DNA from: an uncultured Verrucomicrobia subdivision 3 bacterium
Lineage (GTDB): Bacteria; Verrucomicrobiota; Verrucomicrobiae; Limisphaerales; UBA11358
Direction of reading: 5' to 3'
Assembly (NCBI GenBank): GCA_903847285.1
Contig: CAINDH010000133.1
Span: forward strand, 1 to 5,690
DNA: 5,690 bases
Within the stretch, counting starts at the first letter, position 1, and every line of letters starts with the position of its first letter. The notes beneath the pieces are model-generated. The model had not been told where the DNA came from and ran no database searches. It saw nothing but the letters and a program-made list of their open reading frames with translations. Shown here piece by piece: positions 1 through 4,248 of the stretch. Both the position numbers and the translations under genes were made by a program.

Positions 1-1
1 G

Positions 2-286
2 GAGAAAAAACATCCTGACGAAAAGCGTCCGCGCCTCGCCATCGCCGCCGCCGCCGCGTGGTTAGCCAACCCAACGGACGCCAATAAAGCCCTTGCCTCT
101 GCCGCACGATGCGAAGCGAGAAAGGCAGCACTCGAAATATGGCAAGTGTGTTGGGCTGCTGCTGCTGCTGCTGCTGCTGCTGCGGCTGCTGCGGCGGCGT
201 GGAAGACTTTCGGTGATTCACGAAAATTTATGGCAAAAGTCGTGCGCGCCATTGTCAAGAACCCTTTTGAGAAGGCTGAAAAATGA
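2..286 (+). CDS. Poly-alanine helical protein, 5'-truncated by the window edge
   Basis: An open frame enters from the left edge and gives 94 residues before its stop; the start lies outside the window. The visible protein has a short Ala run (residues 15-19) ended by Trp, a basic Ala-rich helix (about 30-50), a run of 15 alanines (52-66) with a Trp on each side, and a basic C-terminus ending in FEKAEK. Nine of the 15 Ala codons are perfect GCT repeats (155-181), while nearby alanines use GCC and GCG. The last bases form an ATGA overlap with the next gene, which supports this frame over the Leu-rich frame reading the same repeat. Function is unknown. The regular Ala/Trp helix pattern is loosely like Ala-rich helical repeat proteins of the Imm-5 type, but I cannot assign it. 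Confidence 0.7.
   Translation, partial: EKKHPDEKRPRLAIAAAAAWLANPTDANKALASAARCEARKAALEIWQVCWAAAAAAAAAAAAAAAWKTFGDSRKFMAKVVRAIVKNPFEKAEK
155..199 (+). repeat. (GCT)9 trinucleotide microsatellite plus six further Ala codons
   Basis: Nine uninterrupted GCT units (155-181) are followed by GCG, GCT, GCT, GCG, GCG and GCG. All are in phase with the truncated upstream gene and encode alanine. Unit gain or loss by slippage would change the length of the Ala tract without breaking the reading frame. Confidence 0.9.
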
Positions 287-525
287 GCGCGATAAATCAT
301 TTCCTAAACTGCGCCCGGCGCGGTGCGGTTCGCGGTGCCTCGCACGGGGAGCAGGCCGCGCACCGGCTGGCAACGGTGACGTTGCAAAATCTCACGCACT
401 ACGCGGCGCTGGACAGTTCCGCGCGCGAAGGGCTGGAGCAGATCATCCAAGCCGCCACCAGTGGCGGTTACGAAACCGCCGCCGACGTGCTGGAACGTGT
501 CGCGGATAACTCGCGCAAATTATGA
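283..525 (+). CDS. Small protein of unknown function (80 aa)
   Basis: The ATG at 283 overlaps the upstream stop (ATGA) and has a purine-rich GAGAAGG about 8 nt before it, so the start is well supported. The product begins with a basic segment (HFLNCARRGAVRGA) and continues as a probable helical protein with LEQIIQAATSGGYETAADVLERVAD near the C-terminus. There is no signal peptide, membrane segment or metal motif. I do not recognise a family. Its position in a tightly overlapping series suggests expression with its neighbours. It could be a small regulatory or accessory phage protein. Confidence 0.65.
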   Translation: MSAINHFLNCARRGAVRGASHGEQAAHRLATVTLQNLTHYAALDSSAREGLEQIIQAATSGGYETAADVLERVADNSRKL

Positions 526-638
526 TTCTCCTCGAAAAAATTTATATGCGTCTCCGTCGGCGGCGCAACCGGCGCGGTCATCGGCTCGGTCGCTGGCTGG
601 CGTTCCATGCCGGCTATTCCAAAGGGAGGAAGCTATGA
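522..638 (+). CDS. Arginine-rich 38-residue peptide (short gene)
   Basis: ATG at 522 overlaps the preceding stop as ATGA, and its TGA at 636-638 overlaps the next ATG, again as ATGA. The 117-nt frame fills the otherwise empty gap between its neighbours exactly. The peptide has a hydrophobic start (MILLEKIYM) followed by a dense basic block (residues 10-24, containing RLRRRRNRR), with 10 Arg, 3 Lys and one Glu in total. This composition would suit nucleic-acid binding, but that is inference. No separate Shine-Dalgarno is visible, so translation would depend on coupling. The double 4-nt overlap is the main evidence. Codon bias does not clearly favour this frame, so it could be chance. Confidence 0.5.
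   Translation: MILLEKIYMRLRRRRNRRGHRLGRWLAFHAGYSKGRKL
622..630 (+). promoter_or_regulatory. Strong ribosome binding site for the HNH gene
   Basis: A GGGAGGA-type purine tract lies about 5-8 nt before the ATG at 635 and is the clearest Shine-Dalgarno in the left module. It decides the start of the HNH gene at 635 against the longer in-frame extension back to 461. It also suggests this gene is translated more strongly than its coupled neighbours. Confidence 0.75.
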
Positions 639-895
639 GCCGCCAAGCGCAGTATTACCACAAGATGCGTATTCTACTGTTCAAGGCACTCGGCAGAAAA
701 TGCAAGTGCTGCGGCGCAGAAACGAACCTGACGTTTGACTGCATCAAACCGCACGATGAAATGAAAAATCATCACGGAAAAATGTCGTCCTCGGCGCGGG
801 CTAGCTACTACGTCCAGCAATACCTGAAAGACAACCTGCAAGTCCTCTGTGATGCGTGTAACACGCGGAAAGGTCGCAATGAGCAAGCCTATTAA
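635..895 (+). CDS. HNH-endonuclease-like zinc protein with a divergent catalytic motif
   Basis: The 86-residue product has the layout of a small phage HNH protein: a zinc pair C23-x2-C26, the strand NLTFDCIKP (31-39), a His-containing segment (HDEMKNHHGKM, 40-50), then DNLQVLCDACNTRKG (66-80) with the second pair C72-x2-C75. The C-terminal LQVLC-x2-CN-x-RKG is typical of HNH nucleases. The residue that is usually His in the LxxDHI motif is Cys36 here, so catalysis may rely on H46/H47, or the protein may bind DNA without cutting. I believe other small HNH-like proteins share this DCI form. The start at 635 is chosen for its strong Shine-Dalgarno and ATGA overlap. Possible roles are DNA nicking in packaging or replication, or a homing-type activity. 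Confidence 0.75.
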   Translation: MSRQAQYYHKMRILLFKALGRKCKCCGAETNLTFDCIKPHDEMKNHHGKMSSSARASYYVQQYLKDNLQVLCDACNTRKGRNEQAY

Positions 896-1070
896 ATTTG
901 AGTTGGAATTTTCCGGCTACGCCAATTTGCGCGTGGATGGAGACGGGGACTATCACCGCCCAATGACGGCGGATGAAATGGCGGCGCAGCTGCACATCCA
1001 CCTGTCACATGTATTTCGGCAGTGTGACCGGAAAGCTAAAATGCGGGTCAACATCAAACGTGTGCGCTGA
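879..1070 (+). CDS. Small protein of unknown function (63 aa)
   Basis: I place the start at the ATG at 879, preceded by GGAAAGGT at a suitable distance. The frame is open further upstream to GTG/ATG at 849/852, but those starts lie deep inside the HNH gene. The overlap with the HNH gene is 17 nt. The product starts with an alternating hydrophobic segment (IKFELEFSGYANLRVDGDGD) that may form a beta hairpin. It continues as a basic helix (MTADEMAAQLHIHLSHVFRQ) and ends in a basic tail, RKAKMRVNIKRVR. No family is recognised. The position before two DNA-binding genes suggests an early regulatory or replication accessory role, which is inference. Confidence 0.6.
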   Translation: MSKPIKFELEFSGYANLRVDGDGDYHRPMTADEMAAQLHIHLSHVFRQCDRKAKMRVNIKRVR

Positions 1071-1321
1071 TGTTTGTGCTCAAGGACATCGCGGCGGCGA
1101 TGGACTGCCACCCGGACACGGCGAGGTCTTGGGTCAAGCGGTTGCGCGTCCCGCCGGACGTGGTTGGGCACGGCGCGCACCGCTGGAAAGAAAAAAGTTT
1201 CCGCCGGCTGATTGAGCTTTACGAAGCGCACTTTGCCCAACGCGGCACCACGCCGCAAATTATCCGCCAAAAATTCGCGGGCAAACTCACGGACAAAAAA
1301 CAACTGCAACTTTTCAAATGA
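1070..1321 (+). CDS. Small MerR/excisionase-like helix-turn-helix protein
   Basis: The ATG at 1070 shares one base with the previous TGA. The 83-residue product opens with a helix-turn-helix: VLKDIAAAMDCHPDTARSWV (residues 3-22), a scaffold helix followed by a recognition helix. It continues with KRLRVPPDVVGHGAHRW, which resembles the wing of excisionase and MerR-type domains. A basic helical C-terminus (SFRRLIELYEAHFAQRG and onward) follows. Such small proteins act as excisionases, replication accessory factors or regulators in phages and plasmids. Which applies here cannot be told, and no integrase is visible in the window for an Xis partner. There is no clear Shine-Dalgarno, so translation is probably coupled. 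Confidence 0.65.
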   Translation: MFVLKDIAAAMDCHPDTARSWVKRLRVPPDVVGHGAHRWKEKSFRRLIELYEAHFAQRGTTPQIIRQKFAGKLTDKKQLQLFK

Positions 1322-1674
1322 AACCTGACGTTCGGCTTTACACCACGGCGCAACGCCGTGAAGGGATGCGGCAGCTTGTGTTGCTGCATCTGGAAAAATT
1401 CGGCGGTCACGCCACCGGGCGCGAACTGGCGGAGAGCATTGGCAAGGCGTTAAAACACGTCTGGCCGCGCCTCACGGAGTTGAAGGCCGCCGGGCGCATC
1501 CGTGACACCGGCCTGCGCGTGAAAGCGCCACGAGGCCGCCCGCAAGTGGTTTGGGCATCGCCCAACACGACGCCGCTAAATGACCGGCTGGCGTTCGAGA
1601 CGGATGAAGAATACCAGGCGGCCAAGAAATTGGGCGAGTCCGCGCCGGCGTGGTTTAAAAACTTCGGCACATGA
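1318..1674 (+). CDS. Winged-helix DNA-binding protein
   Basis: It starts at ATG 1318 in an ATGA overlap. Residues 16-80 fit a winged helix: helix 1 MRQLVLLHLEKFG, helix 2 ATGRELAESIG, recognition helix KALKHVWPRLTELKAAGRI, then two strands with a basic wing (RDTGLRVKAPRGRPQVVWA). The C-terminal 38 residues (NDRLAFETDEEYQAAKKLGE...WFKNFGT) are charged and may mediate protein contacts. The domain resembles transcription repressors and phage replication accessory proteins of the MarR/IclR fold. It sits directly before the putative initiator gene and overlaps it, so it may regulate or assist replication. No enzymatic motif is seen. Confidence 0.65.
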   Translation: MKPDVRLYTTAQRREGMRQLVLLHLEKFGGHATGRELAESIGKALKHVWPRLTELKAAGRIRDTGLRVKAPRGRPQVVWASPNTTPLNDRLAFETDEEYQAAKKLGESAPAWFKNFGT

Positions 1675-2228
1675 AAGATTCTCGCATCGTCCAACTCCGC
1701 AACCGGGCAGAGCGTGATTTAGCCATCAGCGACGGCGCGCTTCGGCTCATCCTGCGCGTCTGCTCGTTCGTGTTCGTGGATCCAAAGCGCAAGCCCGATG
1801 AAGCGTTTGCTCTGCCCTGGTCAAAGGTAGCGATCTGGTGCGGCGTATCGGGCGAGAACAATGCCCGCCGCCGGATTTCAGAACTTGTTGAAGCGCGATA
1901 CTTGAAGTGTGACGGCGCGCGTGGCTGCCCGCCGACCAACTACTTTTTTTTAGTTTTGAAGGCATCCGAAAACGGAGGTGTTAAGACCGCCGGAAACGGA
2001 GGAAATGTGACATCCAAAAACAGCGGCATCATTCCCCCCAAAAACGGAGGGCACCATATATCTAATTCCTTTCAGGAAGAAAAGATTAAGGTAAAGAGGG
2101 AAGTTAATGGCTCGCTGCGCTCGGCGGGAACGAAGGGGAGAGTTGTGGCCGCTGCGCGGCAAATCACGGACGCGGAGCGCGCGGAGGCCGTGGAACAACT
2201 GCGGAAGCTCCAAAAGGAATTGAGTTGA
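1671..2228 (+). CDS. Putative replication initiator (lambda O-like winged-helix protein)
   Basis: The gene encodes 185 residues from an ATGA-overlapped ATG. Residues 1-97 look like a winged-helix domain of the phage replication O/DnaD-N type: IVQLRNRAERDLAISDGALR, then PWSKVAIWCGVSGENNARRRISELVEARYLKCDG and a strand NYFFLVLK. Residues 100-131 are four octapeptide repeats with core NGG or NSG, encoded by four 24-bp direct repeats. A basic linker and a short charged helix (ITDAERAEAVEQLRKLQKELS) end the protein. In lambda O the N-terminal domain binds iterons lying inside its own gene, and the C-terminal part recruits the helicase loader. This protein has the same order but is shorter than O (about 300 residues). 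The fold call is from sequence pattern only. It could be a regulator with a repetitive linker. Confidence 0.55.
   Translation: MKDSRIVQLRNRAERDLAISDGALRLILRVCSFVFVDPKRKPDEAFALPWSKVAIWCGVSGENNARRRISELVEARYLKCDGARGCPPTNYFFLVLKASENGGVKTAGNGGNVTSKNSGIIPPKNGGHHISNSFQEEKIKVKREVNGSLRSAGTKGRVVAAARQITDAERAEAVEQLRKLQKELS
1968..2063 (+). repeat. Four tandem 24-bp iteron-like direct repeats
   Basis: The core AACGGAGG occurs at 1971-1978, 1995-2002 and 2043-2050. A degenerate copy, AACAGCGG, lies at 2019-2026. All four are spaced exactly 24 bp apart and are preceded by A-rich bases. The period is a multiple of three, so it also encodes an eight-residue repeat in the putative initiator. A 24-bp spacing is a little over two helical turns, typical of initiator binding sites. 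An origin role is inferred. Confidence 0.7.
2051..2110. other. AT-rich stretch beside the iterons, candidate unwinding element
   Basis: In this 60-base stretch only 21 bases are G or C by my count, clearly below the GC-rich surroundings. It includes ATATATCTAATT and AAAAGATTAAGGTAAAG. It lies immediately downstream of the four 24-bp repeats and still inside the coding frame of the putative initiator. In lambda the AT-rich unwinding region follows the iterons in the same way. Confidence 0.4.
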
Positions 2229-2587
2229 TTTTTATGTTCGCTTCGCTCAATACTATTGCCCCTTCAAACGGGAAAGGCGGGCGGGCTTCGGCTCGTTCGC
2301 TTTTTCCATGTAGGGACGGCGTGGATTCGACTGCTCTCGAAAAAATCCGGTCACAGTATCCAAGTGTGACTCCCAAAATCCTGCTCGCGCTGGCTATCGT
2401 GGCCATCCTCACGCGCTCGGTGACGCCGCAGCGCGTCTGTGCGTGCGGCTGTGGCGCGTTTGTGACCGGCAAGGCGCATCTGGCCAGCCCCGCGTGTCGC
2501 AAGCGCGCAGAACGCCAACGGAGAGCGGCGGCGGGCACGCCCGGTCGGCAGTTCAGCTTCCCGCTGCAAGACGAAATCCCAATCTGA
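2225..2587 (+). CDS. Small Cys-containing basic protein, possible zinc-binding
   Basis: The frame opens with TTG at 2225, which overlaps the previous stop as TTGA and has AAAAGGA at a good distance. ATG at 2234 is the alternative start. The 120-residue product has a weak, low-complexity N-terminus, a short hydrophobic helix (ILLALAIVAIL, residues 52-62), a Cys cluster RVCACGCGAF (C72, C74, C76) with H85 and C91 as further possible ligands, and an Arg-rich helix CRKRAERQRRAA. The order Cys cluster, spacer, then CRKRAxRxR recalls the small zinc-knuckle DNA-binding proteins common on phages and plasmids. The spacing is not a textbook finger. The first 40 codons look less gene-like than the rest, so the true start may be internal, for example GTG at 2366. 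Confidence 0.55.
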   Translation: MIFMFASLNTIAPSNGKGGRASARSLFPCRDGVDSTALEKIRSQYPSVTPKILLALAIVAILTRSVTPQRVCACGCGAFVTGKAHLASPACRKRAERQRRAAAGTPGRQFSFPLQDEIPI

Positions 2588-2646
2588 AAACCTTCGGCTC
2601 TGTGCCGTAGTGCCGCGCGCTGAATTTTTGACAGCATCCGTTCTGC
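2588..2646. other. Short intergenic gap between the two modules
   Basis: This is the first real break in the gene series. It holds a small 4-bp hairpin (CGGC 2595-2598 with GCCG 2604-2607) and a TTGACA (2628-2633) too close to the next ATG to act with a -10. No convincing promoter, terminator or Shine-Dalgarno is seen. Confidence 0.5.
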
Positions 2647-2940
2647 ATGAGCGCGAAACTGGGTTACGAAATTGAAGACGGGGCGGCGGGACGTTTGCTC
2701 GCCGCCATCATTGAACAGGCGGTGGATGATCTCAAGTCGCTCCAACGCGCCGGCATCATCCTCAACGGCACATTCAACCGAGTGGCGGGAATCAAAAATG
2801 ACCGGCACCGGGATGCGCTCGAACTGATTCAATTTTTCAAACCCGATGGCATGGCGGAAAAAACCTTGCGACTGTTAAATGTTGAAACGGATTTTTCCAA
2901 AGTGCGCCGCGCGCTCAACCTCGAACCAAAAAACTCCTGA
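2647..2940 (+). CDS. Protein of unknown function (97 aa), first of the second module
   Basis: ATG at 2647 gives a compact, soluble, mostly helical protein. An amphipathic helix (AAGRLLAAIIEQAVDDLKSLQRAGII, about residues 13-38) is followed by a basic segment (NRVAGIKNDRHRDALELIQFF, 44-64) and a C-terminal part with KTLRLLNVETDFSKVRRALNL. There are no cysteines, no membrane segment and no catalytic motif. No Shine-Dalgarno is visible. Codon use is like its neighbours. I do not recognise the family. As the first gene before the coiled-coil and packaging genes it may belong to virion assembly, but that is positional inference only. Confidence 0.6.
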   Translation: MSAKLGYEIEDGAAGRLLAAIIEQAVDDLKSLQRAGIILNGTFNRVAGIKNDRHRDALELIQFFKPDGMAEKTLRLLNVETDFSKVRRALNLEPKNS

Positions 2941-2946
2941 AAAAAT

Positions 2947-3276
2947 ATGGTCAATGAAGTTCCTTCGCCTGAAATTCCGCAACCGGAAATTCCACCCCAA
3001 AATCCAGCACCACCTCCCGCCGCCAGCCTGGTGGTCAATGGCGACCTCAAAAGCGAGCGCGAGCTTGTGCTTGAACGCCGCGAAAACGAAATCGCCGAGC
3101 GTGAGCGCAAAGCGCGCGAGCTTGAAGAAAAAGTTTCCCGCCGCGAAATGACGATTCAAGAGCGTGAGGAAATTCTGGCCACCGTGCCGCCCGTGCCGAC
3201 GCCGAAACCGGCCAAGGTGAAACGCGCACGCCTGTTCCCCACCATCCTCAACACTGACCGGGACGAAAATGAGTGA
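2947..3276 (+). CDS. Proline-rich coiled-coil protein, candidate structural or scaffold protein
   Basis: The 109-residue product has a Pro-rich N-terminus with a repeated PEIPQPEIPPQNP pattern (residues 8-20), then a strongly charged helix (35-78, with ERRENEIAERERKARELEEK) predicted to be a coiled coil. A second Pro stretch (81-89) is followed by a basic tail (KPAKVKRARLF). It lies six bases after the previous gene and overlaps the next by 8 nt, so the two are probably co-translated. Extended Pro-rich plus coiled-coil proteins serve as scaffolds, spikes or tethers in virions, but also in unrelated roles. No family assignment is possible. The largest minus-strand frames crossing here look like shadows. 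Confidence 0.6.
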   Translation: MVNEVPSPEIPQPEIPPQNPAPPPAASLVVNGDLKSERELVLERRENEIAERERKARELEEKVSRREMTIQEREEILATVPPVPTPKPAKVKRARLFPTILNTDRDENE

Positions 3277-4060
3277 AAAAAATTCTGCACCAGTGGTTGC
3301 TGCTGCTGGAACTGAACCCGTCGCCAAGCCTGCTGCAACTGTTGCTGCTGGCGGCGCTGCAAAAGTCGCGCCCGCGCCAGTGGTGCAACCTCCTGTGGCG
3401 AGCGCGCAACCGCCGGCACTGTTTGGCGGGCATCGCGGCGGCGGCAAAAAACGCGCGGATGGCCTCGTGGCGGGCAGCCCGGAGGCAATCGCGGCGGACA
3501 AAGAAAAAAACCGTCTGCGCATGGCTGCAAAACGGGCTGGCGAGAAAGTGGCGACACTGCCGCCGGCATTGCCGGGTGCAACGGCACCGGCTGCAAACGC
3601 ACCTGCTCCGGTGGTTGCTGTTGACGGCGCTGTCGTGCCTGCTGTGGCTGACGTTGCAAGTGGTCAAACTCTGTTTCCCACTTTCGTCGCGTGGAAAAAC
3701 ACCATGCTCGAAAGGCCCGTAAAGCTGCTGACCAAAATCATTGACCGCTTCCGCTGCTCAAAATTGATGGAGCGCGTGCGGAAGCTCGGATTCGACAAGG
3801 AAACCGAGGCCGAGGCAGAAAAACGCATCGCTTACAAGGCGGAACAGATCGCGGATTTTAACACTGCGCTGACGAATTGCGCCTTGGTGGAACTGAACAA
3901 GCGCAACGTGCCGGGCGCGCAGCATAGTCATTGGCTGGAACTGGCCATGACCGGCGGCGAACTGGTGAACTGCCACCTGGACACGGTGGACTGGCTGGAA
4001 AAAAAGATTCTGGAAAAAGCCGAGCGGGAAAATCCGGCGGCAACTGAAAAAAAATCATGA
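3269..4060 (+). CDS. Ala/Pro-rich protein with a helical C-terminal domain (263 aa), unknown function
   Basis: ATG at 3269 overlaps the upstream gene by 8 nt and the stop overlaps the next ATG. Residues 5-50 are an Ala/Pro/Val low-complexity region. Residues 53-92 form a basic block (GGHRGGGKKRADG, then DKEKNRLRMAAKRAGEK), and 97-130 are Ala/Pro-rich again. Residues 132-255 look like a globular helical domain (LFPTFVAWKNTMLERPVKLL, FNTALTNCALVELNKRN, HWLELAMTGGELVNCHLDTVDWLEKKIL). There is no signal peptide or clear membrane span. The disordered basic part could bind nucleic acid or tether the C-terminal domain. Position next to the ATPase suggests a virion or packaging role. The Leu-rich overlapping frame at 3273-3722 is a shadow of the GCT/CTG-rich codons. 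Confidence 0.65.
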   Translation: MSEKNSAPVVAAAGTEPVAKPAATVAAGGAAKVAPAPVVQPPVASAQPPALFGGHRGGGKKRADGLVAGSPEAIAADKEKNRLRMAAKRAGEKVATLPPALPGATAPAANAPAPVVAVDGAVVPAVADVASGQTLFPTFVAWKNTMLERPVKLLTKIIDRFRCSKLMERVRKLGFDKETEAEAEKRIAYKAEQIADFNTALTNCALVELNKRNVPGAQHSHWLELAMTGGELVNCHLDTVDWLEKKILEKAERENPAATEKKS

Positions 4061-4194
4061 AATTCATCACTTGGAAATCAAAACGCAAAGTGTGCCGCTC
4101 CCGCAAATCGGGGAAATTTTCTCCGAAAGGAAAATGCGGCGCGTTCAAAAAAACGAAGATTAAGGCTGCCACGGGCGGCAGACTTTTTGCCTGA
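4057..4194 (+). CDS. Highly basic 45-residue protein, candidate nucleoprotein
   Basis: This short gene starts in an ATGA overlap with the previous one and ends at 4194. The peptide begins MKFITWKSKRKVCRSRKSGK and contains 12 Lys and 4 Arg with no Asp or Glu. It has two cysteines (C13, C27), aromatic residues near the start, and ends ATGGRLFA. Its charge and size resemble DNA-condensing virion peptides such as the Microviridae J protein, or small basic capsid-associated proteins, but no homology is claimed. It lies directly before the packaging-type ATPase gene. The exact overlap and clean composition argue for a real gene. Confidence 0.6.
   Translation: MKFITWKSKRKVCRSRKSGKFSPKGKCGAFKKTKIKAATGGRLFA
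4166..4188 (+). terminator. Weak terminator-like hairpin inside the basic-protein gene
   Basis: CTGCC (4166-4170) can pair with GGCAG (4177-4181) around a six-base loop, and TTTTT follows at 4184-4188. The stem is only 5 bp and the structure lies within the last codons of the 45-residue gene. Partial attenuation before the ATPase gene is possible. A chance match is equally likely. Confidence 0.25.
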
Positions 4195-4248
4195 TAATTA
4201 CCGCGTGGATTTTTTTAGCAGCCGGCGCCGCCGCCCCGGAAAGTAAAA
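4195..4248. other. Short gap upstream of the ATPase gene
   Basis: It contains a T-run (GGATTTTTTTAGC), a GC-rich block with the palindromes GCCGGC and GGCGCC, and the ribosome binding site GGAAAG of the ATPase gene. I see no convincing promoter. Confidence 0.45.

Noticed and set aside
93..509. Plus-strand frame with a Leu/Arg-rich product across the trinucleotide repeat
   Set aside because: It reads the GCT repeat as CTG and crosses two better-supported genes. The poly-Ala frame ends in an ATGA junction and fits the overlapping series.
547..600. Glycine-zipper-like membrane segment (GGATGAVIGSVAG) in the frame following the 283-525 stop, with high GC at third positions
   Set aside because: There is no start codon ahead of it in that frame. 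It would need stop read-through or a frameshift at the A6 run (535-540), with no supporting signal.
1944..1951. Run of eight T as a possible frameshift site in the initiator gene
   Set aside because: It encodes FFL in a plausible beta strand, the frame is intact on both sides, and no useful alternative product follows.
1968..2063. CRISPR-like array, or repeated Shine-Dalgarno sites (GGAGG) for internal starts
   Set aside because: The conserved core is only about 8-10 bp, far below CRISPR repeats. No usable start follows: the only close ATG, at 2004, is followed at once by TGA.
2628..2633. TTGACA as a promoter -35 for the second module
   Set aside because: A -10 at normal spacing would fall inside the coding region after the ATG at 2647, and no TATAAT-like sequence is there.
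2164..2832. Long minus-strand frame of 222 codons
   Set aside because: It spans the ends of two plus-strand genes and the module gap. The product is Arg/Ala/Pro-rich shadow sequence with no recognisable motif.
2875..3522. Long minus-strand frame of 215 codons and related minus frames to 3667
   Set aside because: They are antisense to the coiled-coil and Ala/Pro-rich genes. Their Phe/Arg/Ala runs are the reverse complements of charged and Ala-rich codons.
3273..3722. Leu-rich plus-strand frame that could be read as a membrane protein
   Set aside because: The Leu runs arise from GCTGCTG read one base off. The frame at 3269-4060 is longer and has overlaps with both neighbours.
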